Positions 1-7,223 of a stretch of DNA of 43,884 nucleotides are shown here, one piece after another. The translations under genes and the position numbers were made by a program. The DNA comes from Acidimicrobiales bacterium (GTDB lineage Bacteria; Actinomycetota; Acidimicrobiia; Acidimicrobiales; RAAP-2). The notes under the pieces are model-generated. The model saw nothing but the letters and a program-made list of their open reading frames with translations, did not search any database and was not told the DNA's origin. The stretch is taken from NCBI GenBank assembly GCA_015478655.1, contig JADMIJ010000032.1, positions 1 to 43,884 of the forward strand, given 5' to 3'. Positions within the stretch are counted from its first letter, which is position 1. Every line of letters begins with the position of its first letter.

Positions 1-378
1 ATCCTCACAACGCTGGCTGCATATACCCAGCGGATCTCCGACTCAGGACACTAGGAGACCACCACGATGCGGTGAGCGCCGAGCTTTGGTTTCGCACCCA
101 AGCGAGGAGCGGCACGGTGGCAGCGAGCTATTCGGCGGGGCGCCTCGCGGCCGAACAGACCAGGTCACAGGTCGAATTGCGTCGTCGGTGGCGGTTGGTC
201 TGGCACCAACTGGACCAAAGGAAGCGGCGCCAATGGCTCTCGTGATGGCTGACGACGGGCCAGCGGACGGGCCCCCTCCGACAGTGACCTCGGATCCCTC
301 GCCCCGTGGATCTGAAACGTGGCCGAGGAAACCCTTCCTCCCACGGTGATCTGCCGGAGGGACGGGAAGATTTCGTGA
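1..378. other. Left-edge stretch with no supported gene
   Basis: No reading frame here has convincing protein character; an 87-codon frame on the plus strand (86-349) is low-complexity with no ribosome binding site and no recognisable domain. Bases 11-16 and 27-32 form a perfect 6-bp inverted repeat around a 10-nt loop, possibly the tail of a terminator for a gene outside the window. I see no DosR-type box in this stretch. Confidence 0.5.
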
Positions 379-828
379 TTACGAGCGGGCTGCCGGCACC
401 GGACTGTCGCGTTGGGCGAAGAGCACTTCTCTCTGGATCGGTCGGCTGAGGTCCCGGAGATCCGCTGCCAAGTCGACGATAAGGTCGTCCAATGCGATCA
501 TTCCGATGAATTGACCCCGGCGCAGCACTGCGAGCCTTCGGACCACGTGCGTTCGAAAGAGCCCGAAGGCGGCGTCCAAGTCGGCATCAGCATCAATGGA
601 AATCACTGGCGCGCTCATGACGCTGTCGATTCTGGCGTCGGTTGGCAAACCCTTGGCGAGGCCTCGCCGGACGAGATCGCGATCGGTTACGATTCCGATG
701 ACCTCCGTTCCATCGATGATGACGAGCGAACCGATGCCGCTCTGCTCCATGACGGTTGCAGCCTCGGAGATGGTTCGTTCTGGTGCGATACTCACATCTG
801 AGCGTCGAAGCCCTTCGACAGTCCGCAC
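379..828 (-). CDS. Two-CBS-domain protein, hypoxic response protein 1 (Rv2626c)-like
   Basis: About 149 residues from a GTG at 828 preceded by GGAAGGAG at 5-nt spacing; the frame extends further upstream but overlaps the next gene, so the internal GTG is preferred. Two CBS domains are visible: residues about 10-65 (with GIVTDRDLVRRGLAKG) and about 73-130 (VRRLAVLRRGQFIGMI). CBS pairs usually bind adenine nucleotides and act as sensors or regulators. The size and the TDRDLV..GLA signature match M. tuberculosis Rv2626c, a DosR-regulon member of unknown function. It lies 46 bp downstream of the DUF1918 gene on the same strand and is probably driven by the same box at 1137-1152. No extra catalytic domain is present. 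Confidence 0.85.
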   Translation of the reverse strand: MRTVEGLRRSDVSIAPERTISEAATVMEQSGIGSLVIIDGTEVIGIVTDRDLVRRGLAKGLPTDARIDSVMSAPVISIDADADLDAAFGLFRTHVVRRLAVLRRGQFIGMIALDDLIVDLAADLRDLSRPIQREVLFAQRDSPVPAARS

Positions 829-874
829 ATCTACTCCTTCCGGTGATGCCCTGATACGGGAACGGTGCCTGGAC

Positions 875-1075
875 TCAGGTTGGTCTGTGCTCGAAATGCT
901 GGATGCTGGCGTCGGAACCCGGGAAGAAGAGGGCTTCATGCCCACTGTCCCCCCATCGAACAAGATAGGGCGGTGCCCCGTCCGTTCCCCGAACCTCGAG
1001 AACTTCGCCGTCACGATCCGGCTCGCCCGAGTGGTGCCCGTGGATCACGATTCGATCACCCACGCTGGCCTGCAT
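875..1075 (-). CDS. DUF1918 family small protein (Rv0569-like)
   Basis: 66 residues starting MQASVGDRIVIHGHH; the ATG at 1075 follows GGAGG at good spacing, so the in-frame ATG at 1105 is not used here. The predicted transcription start (about 1103) also excludes the longer form. The signature GEPDRDGEVLEVRG followed by PPYLVRW and HE.LFFPG is that of DUF1918, a small beta-barrel-like actinobacterial family. M. tuberculosis Rv0569, a DosR-regulon gene, belongs to it. Function is unknown; a DNA/RNA-binding fold has been suggested for the family. First gene of a two-gene unit with the CBS protein. Confidence 0.87.
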   Translation of the reverse strand: MQASVGDRIVIHGHHSGEPDRDGEVLEVRGTDGAPPYLVRWGDSGHEALFFPGSDASIQHFEHRPT

Positions 1076-1109
1076 GATGCCCTCCTCCTCGTCCGTTGGT
1101 TCCATCTAC

Positions 1110-1152
1110 ATGGTCGGCTTTCGTCTGCCACATCGCTAGGGCCGAAAGACCC
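1110..1152 (-). promoter_or_regulatory. DosR-type box 1 and -10, for DUF1918-CBS operon
   Basis: The 16-nt box (1137-1152, read on the minus strand) is GGGTCTTTCGGCCCTA. The hexamer GACCAT begins 22 nt after the box end (1115-1110). The predicted start near 1103 gives a leader of about 28 nt to the DUF1918 ATG at 1075. The box family is DevR/DosR (mycobacterial core GGGAC...GTCCC); assignment to this DevR is inference. Confidence 0.75.
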
Positions 1153-1185
1153 CCTGATCATCCACTCGGGGAACTACGGGAATTC

Positions 1186-1228
1186 GGGACCTTCGGCACT
1201 CCCGACTGCTTGTGATGGGCATGAAACT
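1186..1228 (+). promoter_or_regulatory. DosR-type box 2 and weak -10, toward the P-type ATPase remnant
   Basis: Box GGGACCTTCGGCACTC at 1186-1201 with the weak hexamer GAAACT at 1223-1228. It lies 34 bp from box 1 in opposite orientation, forming a divergent pair. The gene served on the plus strand begins at 1426, leaving a leader of about 190 nt with no other supported gene in it. Confidence 0.55.
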
Positions 1229-1425
1229 GATGGGGATGGAACCCACCAAGGGCATGGCGCGGCCATTCGTCACGAGGCCGAATCCTTGCCGTTCTCCGAT
1301 CCCATCTCTCCAGCCCACCTATGAATGCGTTGGCGATGATCGCAGGCCGGAGGTCCCAATGAGCCCTCGGTCTTCGCCGGCACGGATACGACGCTGTCCC
1401 TCACGAGTGGGATACGAGGTGCTCG

Positions 1426-2271
1426 ATGGCTGCCATCCCTGAGACGCACACCCCCGCGGCGGGTAGCGGGTCGCGGCCGGACCATGGTGGTCTCTTCGTC
1501 GATGGGAGCCATCTGGTCCCCGACCCTGATGCGGACGTCGAGGTAGACGTATCGACGACTCCTCAGGGCGTGCCCCCACTTCGGGGTTTGAACTCAGCGG
1601 AGGCCGGCGAACGGCTTTCGATCGACGGTCCGAACCAACTCCCGAAGGCCCGACGCGTACCTGCTTGGCGCCGGTTCGCCAGCCAGTTGGTGCACTTCTT
1701 CGCCCTCATGCTGTGGGTCGCGGGCATCCTGGCCCTCCTGGCCGGCATGCCCGAGCTCGCTATTGCCATCTTCGCGGTAATTCTTGTCAACGGAGCGTTC
1801 GCCTTCGTTCAGGAGTCACGGGCCGAGAGGACTGCTGAGGGCCTGAAGGACCTGTTGCCCCGACGCGCATTCGTCGTCCGTGACGGACGACGGGATGAAA
1901 TCGATGCTGGCGATCTCGTGGTCGGTGATCTGGTCGTCCTCCGTTCCGGAGACAGAATTTCTGCCGACATGGAGGTTCTTGGCGCCGAAGGGCTCACCAT
2001 CGATACTTCGATGCTCACCGGAGAAAGCGCAGCCGTGTCCGTCGCCGAAGGAGAGCAGCTGTTTGCTGGTTGCTTCGTGGTCGGCGGAGAGGGCATGGCG
2101 AGGGTGCAGGCCGCTGGCGCACACACCCGACTGGCCTCGATTGCCGAGTCGACCCGAAAGGGTCGCCGTCCGCCCAGCCCACTAGAACGCGAATTCGGCA
2201 GAGGACGGCGGCGTCGTCCCGCGACTACTGCGAGCAGTCCCCGAGGACGAGGCCATCTCGCGGTCGGATGA
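1426..2271 (+). pseudogene. N-terminal remnant of a CtpF-like P2-type cation ATPase
   Basis: Starts at ATG 1426 (GAGGTG 5-10 nt upstream). The N-terminal cation-ATPase region is clear: GLNSAEAGERLSIDGPNQLP, a first membrane pair at residues about 85-130, and the actuator domain with DTSMLTGESAAV (TGES motif) and GCFVVGGEG. Homology stops near residue 250 at TRLASIAESTRKG..PLERE; the frame then becomes arginine-rich and ends at 2271. The phosphorylation loop (DKTGT), nucleotide-binding domain and the remaining helices are missing, so it cannot pump. CtpF (Rv1997) is a DosR-regulon ATPase in M. tuberculosis, so this looks like a decayed counterpart behind a retained box. Bases 2195-2310 hold another open frame that may be the tail of an unrelated gene brought in by the deletion. 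Confidence 0.8.
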
Positions 2272-2324
2272 CTGGGGGATTCGGCTGGACAGGTCGGACA
2301 GCTGAAGCTGCGCCGGTCCGAATC

Positions 2325-2367
2325 GGGACCTTTGGCCCTACGGATCGCCGCTAGATCGCCGTACCGT
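2325..2367 (+). promoter_or_regulatory. DosR-type box 3 and -10
   Basis: Box GGGACCTTTGGCCCTA at 2325-2340, among the best matches in the window. The -10-like TACCGT (2362-2367) is 22 nt after the box end, the same hexamer at the same distance as at box 11. Predicted start near 2374, a few nucleotides before the small gene at 2388. Confidence 0.8.
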
Positions 2368-2387
2368 CGCACTGGGAGGTGGTTGAT

Positions 2388-2627
2388 GTGGACGTGGAGT
2401 TCGCACTGGCGTTGGCGGTACGGGATTGGACGAGAGGGCACTGTCCGGATGAACCGCGAGTCGCGGACAAGGCCGTGATGTTGGCACTGAGTAGTTGCGC
2501 AGGCGGCGCATCGGTGGCAGAGGCATCTGAGCAGGCTCGTGCTTTCGTTTCCAGTTGGATCCGCCACCCAGCGCACCAGAGGCACCTAGGTGCGCGACAA
2601 ACCCATCAGCTCTTGGTGGCCTCGTGA
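2388..2627 (+). CDS. Small hypothetical protein
   Basis: About 79 residues. GTG 2388 follows GGGAGG at 8 nt; GTG 2379 is an alternative start nearly at the predicted 5' end of the transcript. The product is alanine-rich and helical (FALALAVRDWTRG, then SVAEASEQARAFVSSWIRHP) with two cysteines and no membrane segment or signal peptide. I do not recognise a family. Its position 48 nt after box 3 and its fit to local codon use support it as a real gene. The following coiled-coil gene at 2695 is on the same strand 67 bp on and probably cotranscribed. Confidence 0.6.
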   Translation: MDVEFALALAVRDWTRGHCPDEPRVADKAVMLALSSCAGGASVAEASEQARAFVSSWIRHPAHQRHLGARQTHQLLVAS

Positions 2628-2694
2628 ATCCCCCTCCGGGGAGTGGACCCCAAATGGAACGGTTGAACGAAGAACAAATTCAAGGAGGTCTGCA

Positions 2695-2853
2695 ATGGAA
2701 GTCGACGCCCAAGCACAGATGAGGCGGATAGATGAGCTTGAGCGGCGCGTCGAGTCCTTGGAGCACCGTCTGGTCACGCGGGATGTGCTGGATGACGAGA
2801 TCTGCAGCCTCGAGCGCCGACTACGAGAGGTCAGGGAGCTCTCTGAGGGCTAG
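2695..2853 (+). CDS. 52-residue coiled-coil protein
   Basis: ATG 2695 has a near-perfect AAGGAGGT 5 nt upstream. The product is almost entirely a charged heptad-repeat helix (IDELERRVESLEHRL ... SLERRLREVRELSEG), suggesting a dimeric coiled coil or an adaptor; no known domain. It is likely the second gene of the box-3 transcript. Longer in-frame versions extend upstream to 2590 but lack a binding site and overlap the preceding gene. Confidence 0.65.
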   Translation: MEVDAQAQMRRIDELERRVESLEHRLVTRDVLDDEICSLERRLREVRELSEG

Positions 2854-2860
2854 GTGTCAG

Positions 2861-2886
2861 GCTGACGAGTTCCGCTGACGAGTTCC
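2861..2886 (+). repeat. 13-bp tandem repeat (2 copies)
   Basis: GCTGACGAGTTCC occurs twice back to back (2861-2873, 2874-2886) just after the stop of the coiled-coil gene, in the gap before the convergent PNPOx-like gene. It looks like a slippage duplication. Confidence 0.85.
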
Positions 2887-2984
2887 TTAGTGGTTAGTCG
2901 TTTCACGAGGGAAATTTGGGTATCGAATCGGGTACGGCGTCGCTAAGAGTCTGGGCAAATACCCGCGCGATCGGGATGATCGGG

Positions 2985-3443
2985 CTAGAGCGGTGGCGGC
3001 TCGGGAAGTTCCACTTGCGGTCCCTCGCCGGCGATGCGGAACCTTCGACCGCTGATATTGGTCGCCTCGATGCGCACCAGGCGGAGGTCCATTGTTCCCC
3101 CCGACCAGGGCCCGATGGGGATCGATTTCGCCCTCGCATGTCCATCCTCGTCGCTCACCGCCGAGGCGACGCCTTGGAGCAGGACGCTCCAGCTGGTACC
3201 GCTCAGCGGCTCGTCCCCCTCGGCCTGAAAGGCCACGACAGCGCCTCGGGTGGCGGCATCCAGCTTTGTCCCGAGGATGGTACGAAAGAGCACCGATTCC
3301 CCGAAAAGCGTGAAGTACACCGGGAGGATGACGGGAAGGGCATCGATGCTGGCACCGATGCGCCCGACCGACGCGAGGCTCAAGAGCTCGAAGCACTCTG
3401 GCCGACCGAGGATCGCGCGCTCTGTTTCTCCGCTAGTTCCCAC
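2985..3443 (-). CDS. PNPOx-like flavin-binding protein (Rv0080 type)
   Basis: 152 residues from a GTG at 3443. Split-barrel pattern: CFELLSLASVGRIGASIDALPVILPVYFTLFG at the start, then a WSVLLQGVASAV strand and the C-terminal NISGRRFRI. This matches the pyridoxamine-5'-phosphate-oxidase-like family (Pyridox_ox_2 type), small proteins that bind FMN, FAD or F420; substrate is unknown. One of four members in this window. M. tuberculosis Rv0080 is a DosR-regulon relative. The predicted transcription start (3444) is one base from the GTG, and no ribosome binding site is visible, so the mRNA is probably leaderless. Confidence 0.8.
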   Translation of the reverse strand: MGTSGETERAILGRPECFELLSLASVGRIGASIDALPVILPVYFTLFGESVLFRTILGTKLDAATRGAVVAFQAEGDEPLSGTSWSVLLQGVASAVSDEDGHARAKSIPIGPWSGGTMDLRLVRIEATNISGRRFRIAGEGPQVELPEPPPL

Positions 3444-3450
3444 TTCAACG

Positions 3451-3493
3451 ACATTGGCGGATCGAGAAGGGGCCAGCTAGGGCCGAAAGTCCC
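3451..3493 (-). promoter_or_regulatory. DosR-type box 4 and -10 (leaderless promoter)
   Basis: Minus-strand box GGGACTTTCGGCCCTA at 3478-3493, with CAATGT at 3456-3451. Placing the hexamer at -12 to -7 puts +1 at 3444, next to the GTG at 3443. Confidence 0.8.
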
Positions 3494-3534
3494 AACGCAT
3501 CGATCGGCTCAGCGCTGTCGACTCGCCTCGCTGC

Positions 3535-4341
3535 TCAACCGATGGCTTCGACGTCGTGGTCGGTCGCCTGACCTTTGCGGGGCGGAGGATTCCGAGCGGC
3601 CTCCTCCTCGGCTCTGGCGCCGATGAGCACGAAGACTCCGATGAGTACCAGCCAGAAGTCGTAGAGGAAACCGGCGACAACCATGGCCGTTCCGAGGTAC
3701 CGGGCGATCCGACTGGCCAGAATCGTGGCCTCGAGGTGGCTCCGATGGTGCGCCAGGGCGGCGCGGAGGACCCGCCCACCGTCCATGGGCAAAGCGGGAA
3801 GTAAATTGAACGCCCCGAGGAGCAGGTTCAGCCAGCCCAAACGGACCCACCAGTTACCCACGAACAGGGTAGGGGGCCAGATGTGTGCCCCGGTCACCAG
3901 TCCGGCGACAAGGAGAAGTAGGCCGATGCCCAGGCTGATCAACGGGCCGACGATGGCCACGGCCAACTCATCATTGGGCGCCTTGGGCATCGTCTCCAGC
4001 TGCGACATCCCTCCCAATGGGAACAGGACGATGCCGAGGACATGGGCGCCCCGCCGTCGAGCCACGATGCAATGGGCAACCTCGTGGGCCACGACCGACG
4101 TGAAGAGAGCCACGATCCATGCCAGGCCGGAAACGACGGCACTCGCTCCCGCGCTCCAGTCCACGGCGGCCACCAAGGCGATGAGCAGGAAGAAGCTCCA
4201 GTGGAGCCTGATGGGGATGCCAGCCACTCGGCCGATCGAGAAGCTGTGCCCGTGACCGGCAACCGGCGTGTGCGGATTGGCTCGCTGCGACCGGCCTGCC
4301 GCCACTCCTTTCGGCTTCGGTGTCTCCTGCGTGCCCGACAT
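3535..4341 (-). CDS. M50 site-2-protease-family membrane metallopeptidase (Rip3-like)
   Basis: 268 residues from ATG 4341 (an ATG at 4350 is also in frame but overlaps the predicted -10). Zinc motif HEVAHC (H86, E87, H90) lies in a membrane segment, and the second signature NLLPALPMDGGRV supplies the third ligand. About six hydrophobic segments. Family members cut membrane-embedded substrates such as anti-sigma factors. The C-terminal CBS domains found in many relatives, and in Rv2625c of M. tuberculosis as I recall, are absent; the protein ends with a charged tail after the last helix. Box 5 lies immediately upstream. Rv2625c is a DosR-regulon gene next to the CBS protein Rv2626c; here both types occur within 4 kb. 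Confidence 0.85.
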   Translation of the reverse strand: MSGTQETPKPKGVAAGRSQRANPHTPVAGHGHSFSIGRVAGIPIRLHWSFFLLIALVAAVDWSAGASAVVSGLAWIVALFTSVVAHEVAHCIVARRRGAHVLGIVLFPLGGMSQLETMPKAPNDELAVAIVGPLISLGIGLLLLVAGLVTGAHIWPPTLFVGNWWVRLGWLNLLLGAFNLLPALPMDGGRVLRAALAHHRSHLEATILASRIARYLGTAMVVAGFLYDFWLVLIGVFVLIGARAEEEAARNPPPRKGQATDHDVEAIG

Positions 4342-4348
4342 AGTCACC

Positions 4349-4391
4349 ATCGTCCTCGACCTCTGAGCATCGGACCAGGGCCGAATGTCAT
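4349..4391 (-). promoter_or_regulatory. DosR-type box 5 (degenerate distal half) and -10
   Basis: Minus-strand box ATGACATTCGGCCCTG at 4376-4391: the start-proximal GGCCCT half is intact, the distal half is weak. GACGAT at 4354-4349 keeps the 22-nt phasing. Predicted +1 at 4342 abuts ATG 4341, so the transcript may be leaderless. Confidence 0.6.
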
Positions 4392-4443
4392 CACTGGAAC
4401 CGGCGCGCCGGCCTGCTCAAACCAAGGAAGACAGGTTGACGAT

Positions 4444-5442
4444 CTACTTCCCGTCGCGCATAACCAGCACCGGGCAGTGGGCGTTGCTCACGCAGTGTTC
4501 GCTCACCGACCCCAGCAACATGCCGGCGAATTCGCCGTGGCCCCGACTGCCGACCACCAGTAGGTCTGCTCCCTGGGAGGCCTCCACCAGCACGGGGGAA
4601 GGGTGGCCCTCGACGACGGTTGATGCGATCGACACGCCGGGGTGCGCCTCACGAATCGGCTGGAGAAGGTCGCCGAGCAGCTTCTCGCTCTCGTGTGTCG
4701 GGTCGTAGTCGGAGGGCACGGAGAGCGCCCATCCATAGCTGATAGGCCATTCCCACGTCATGAGGACCTTGAGGCCGGCTCCGGTGAGCTCAGCCTCTGT
4801 GGCTGCCCACTCCAGGGCGGCGATCGACGACTTCGAACCGTCGACGCCTACGACGATCCGGCGATCGGTTTCTGCGCTCGTGGTCATCAGCGCTCCCTCC
4901 TTTGGGAAATTGATGGTACCGGTTCCGGGCGGGATTCCGGACCTGTTCCGATCGGTGCCGTCGGTGGCAGGAGCCTGCCTGTGCTGGCCGACGACGATCA
5001 CCGGGCATCGCGCCAGCTGGACGCATCTCCGACTCACCGAACCGAGCAAGAGGCCTGTGAATCCGCCACGACCCCGCGAACCGACCACGAGGAGATCGGC
5101 CACAGCGCTCTCTTCGATGAGTACTGATTCTGGCAGGCCCGCATGAGTTCTGCTGGCGATCGCGAGCTCCGGAGCGATCCTTTTGGCCTGCGCGGTCGCC
5201 TCGTCGACGTGCTCCCGCATGACCCGGTTCACCTCTTTGACAGAGACAAAGACATGGCCCGGGCCGAAGGCAGTGACAATGGCGAGGACCGCACCCGTCA
5301 GCTGAGCCTGAGTGGCCGCCCACTCCAGGGCGGCCGTCGCATTGGCGGATCCGTCAACACCGACCGCGATCCGACGCGCGGTTCCAACATCTGTCCTATC
5401 AACGTTCTCTTTCGCCACTGCCTCTGGTCCTTTCGCACTCAT
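4444..5442 (-). CDS. Tandem universal stress protein (two USP domains)
   Basis: 332 residues. Domain 1 (about 23-152) starts RRIAVGVDGSANA and ends with the nucleotide-binding GSRGRGGFTGLLLGSVS; domain 2 (about 193-330) starts RRIVVGVDGSKSS and ends GSRGHGEFAGMLLGSVS. Both keep the G-2x-G-9x-G(S/T) motif of ATP-binding USPs. Start ATG 5442 follows AGGGGA. The linker contains an internal ATG (codon 186, base 4887) preceded by AAAGGAGGGAG, so the second domain may also be made alone or the gene may be a recent fusion of two. Tandem USPs (Rv1996, Rv2005c, Rv2623) are core DosR-regulon members in mycobacteria. Probably transcribed from box 6 together with the small gene at 5589-5705. Confidence 0.9.
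   Translation of the reverse strand: MSAKGPEAVAKENVDRTDVGTARRIAVGVDGSANATAALEWAATQAQLTGAVLAIVTAFGPGHVFVSVKEVNRVMREHVDEATAQAKRIAPELAIASRTHAGLPESVLIEESAVADLLVVGSRGRGGFTGLLLGSVSRRCVQLARCPVIVVGQHRQAPATDGTDRNRSGIPPGTGTINFPKEGALMTTSAETDRRIVVGVDGSKSSIAALEWAATEAELTGAGLKVLMTWEWPISYGWALSVPSDYDPTHESEKLLGDLLQPIREAHPGVSIASTVVEGHPSPVLVEASQGADLLVVGSRGHGEFAGMLLGSVSEHCVSNAHCPVLVMRDGK
4885..4903 (-). promoter_or_regulatory. Internal ribosome binding site and ATG inside tandem USP gene
   Basis: AAAGGAGGGAG (4903-4893 on the minus strand) is followed 5 nt later by an in-frame ATG at 4887, exactly at the boundary of the second USP domain. It is a stronger site than the one for the full-length protein. Confidence 0.65.
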
Positions 5443-5588
5443 TTGCTGGTTCCCCTGACCGGTGGCAGTCCAAGCTCACCAGCGACGCGTGAGACATCAC
5501 CGAACGGGTTCGAACGGTTCAGCTCCCGGCGCCACGGTGGTGCCCTCCGGCCCCTGGATGCTGCCGATGACCAGGCCCGTGGCCGACG

Positions 5589-5705
5589 TCAGCCCCAAGG
5601 CATGGCCTTCTCTTTGTTGCGTTGCGACAGAGGTTGGCCAGGGGATCTTGATCGATCGACTGGTGCGGATTGCTCCGGTGCCGGAGGCTTGGTGACGAGT
5701 GACAT
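5589..5705 (-). CDS. Small protein (38 aa), possibly the frameshifted start of a ~70-aa protein
   Basis: ATG 5705 follows GGGAGAACAG and lies about 49 nt after the predicted start of the box-6 transcript. The 38-residue product is proline-rich at its N-terminus (VTKPPAPEQSAPVDRSRS) and ends in KEKAMPWG. In another frame the coding pattern continues to 5497 (LTSATGLVIGSIQGPEGT then PFEPVR), which suggests that one base gained or lost near 5595-5610 split a protein of about 70 residues. No known family. It precedes the tandem USP gene by 146 bp, like the small gene at 9616 that precedes the other tandem USP. Confidence 0.5.
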   Translation of the reverse strand: MSLVTKPPAPEQSAPVDRSRSPGQPLSQRNKEKAMPWG

Positions 5706-5760
5706 CTGTTCTCCCTTTCCGGACGGAGTAGGTCCGATTCCGTGTTGGCCGTACAAGTGC

Positions 5761-5803
5761 AACGTACGGAAGGAAAGGAACAAGCAATAGGGGAAAAGGT
5801 CCC
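5761..5803 (-). promoter_or_regulatory. DosR-type box 6 and -10
   Basis: Minus-strand box GGGACCTTTTCCCCTA at 5788-5803 and TACGTT at 5766-5761 (TANNNT, 22-nt phasing). Drives the small ORF and presumably the tandem USP gene. It lies just downstream of the devS-like stop. Confidence 0.75.
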
Positions 5804-5874
5804 ATTCGCGATGAGCGCTGCCTTCGCGCTTTGCGCCTGCTGTTACCGACGACCCCGTTGGACCGCCAGAGGCA

Positions 5875-7065
5875 CTACTGACTGAGGGGTACCTGCCACA
5901 CGAGTACCGTCCCGCCACCGACCGGGCTGTCGACTTCGAACTGGCCGTGCAGCTTTTCGGCGCGCCGCCGCAGATTGCCCAGCCCGAGTCCGCCGCCCCC
6001 CGACTCCGACGCACCCATCCCGCGGCCGTCATCTTCAACCCGAAGTCGACAGTGACCATCGGTTGCGGTGACGACGACGGTGGCCATGGTGGCCTGGGCG
6101 TGACGCCCGATATTGGTGACCGCCTCCCGGATGACGGCCAGGAGGTGCTCGCCGACCAGGTCGGGGACGGCGGCATCGACGGGCCCTTCGAAAGAGGCGC
6201 GAACGTCGAAACCGACAACCGGCCTCAGGTCCTGCAACAGCGAGAGCACGTTGTCTCGGAGGCCCCGGCCGAGCCCATCCGATCCCAGCTCGAAGATGCT
6301 GGTCCGGACCTGCCGGATGGTGTCGTCGACGTCAGCGATCGTCGACTTCAACCGGTCCGTGTTGCGCAGTGCGGCCGGATTGGCCTCCATGCTTTGGAGC
6401 GACAGGCCGATTGCGAACAGGCGTTGGATGACCGTATCGTGCAGATCCCGGGCCATCCGGTCCCGCTCCTCGAAGATCGCCACTTCTTGGACTTGCGTAT
6501 GGAGGCGGGCGTTCTCGATGGCGATGCCTGCGGCTATCGCCAGAGCACCGACCAAGCCCTCGTCGTCACTGGTGAACTCTGACCACCCGATCTTGTCGGT
6601 GAGGTAGAGGTTGCCGTACACCTCACCCCGCACCTTGATGGGCACGCCCAGGAACGAGGTCATGGGGGGGTGATGGGGCGGGAAGCCGTAGCTGTCTGCG
6701 TGGGAGCTGAGCCGCGCCAACCGAATAGGCCGGGGGTCACTGAGGAGGAGGCCCAGCACGCCTTTGCCGGTCGGACGAGCACCGATTCTCTGTTCCTCCT
6801 CGGGGTCGAGACCTACGGTGATGAACTCTGACAGTGCGGTCCCGTCCTCGTTCAGTACCCCGAGGGCACCGTAACGGGCATTGGTGATGGAGCGTCCTTC
6901 GTCGATGATGTGCCTGAGCAAGGTGGGTAGGTCCAGGTCCGCCTCGAGCAACAGCGTTGCCTCCAGCACGCGCCGGAGCCTGGCTGGATCCTCTATCGAG
7001 TGGAAGGGCACGCTGGATCCTCCATCGATTGGTAGGGCACGGAGGCCTCCAACGATCCGGACCAC
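5875..7065 (-). CDS. devS: DevS/DosS-like sensor histidine kinase with one GAF domain
   Basis: 396 residues from GTG 7065; a GTG 18 codons further in, just after a GGAGG, is the better-supported start. One GAF domain (about 45-188) contains GFPPHHPPMTSFLGVP; its second histidine (H132) aligns with His149 of M. tuberculosis DevS, the proximal haem ligand. HisKA_3 dimerisation helix with phosphoacceptor H209 in ARDLHDTVIQRLFAIG, then an HATPase domain (EAVTNIGRHA, DDGRGM, GGLGLGNLRRRAE). DevS and DosT carry two GAF domains; this has only the haem-type one. No membrane segments, so it is a cytoplasmic sensor, likely of O2/NO/CO or redox state (inference). Divergent from devR; no DosR box upstream. 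Confidence 0.88.
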   Translation of the reverse strand: MVRIVGGLRALPIDGGSSVPFHSIEDPARLRRVLEATLLLEADLDLPTLLRHIIDEGRSITNARYGALGVLNEDGTALSEFITVGLDPEEEQRIGARPTGKGVLGLLLSDPRPIRLARLSSHADSYGFPPHHPPMTSFLGVPIKVRGEVYGNLYLTDKIGWSEFTSDDEGLVGALAIAAGIAIENARLHTQVQEVAIFEERDRMARDLHDTVIQRLFAIGLSLQSMEANPAALRNTDRLKSTIADVDDTIRQVRTSIFELGSDGLGRGLRDNVLSLLQDLRPVVGFDVRASFEGPVDAAVPDLVGEHLLAVIREAVTNIGRHAQATMATVVVTATDGHCRLRVEDDGRGMGASESGGGGLGLGNLRRRAEKLHGQFEVDSPVGGGTVLVWQVPLSQ

Positions 7066-7223
7066 TGATCCGGGCAGCTAAGGTACATTCGCACGGTCGT
7101 GTCGGGATACTACCGTGCTCGGCAGCGCCCAGGCAACGGTCGCCACCAGGTCAGGACGTCCAGGGTGGTCGTCTGACCCGCCTGGAATGACTGGCCGCCG
7201 TGGCCGAGTTTGGAGGATGGTCG

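Noticed and set aside
86-349. 87-codon frame at the left edge
   Set aside because: Low-complexity Pro/Gly/Ala composition, no binding site, no family.
1809-2585. 258-codon minus-strand frame
   Set aside because: Arginine/serine-rich shadow of the ATPase remnant and the small gene at 2388, crossing box 3.
7151-7164. GGACGTCC and nearby CAGGG upstream of devR as a DosR box
   Set aside because: The half-sites are too close and there is no GGGAC..CCC spacing; the 22-nt phased hexamer is also absent.
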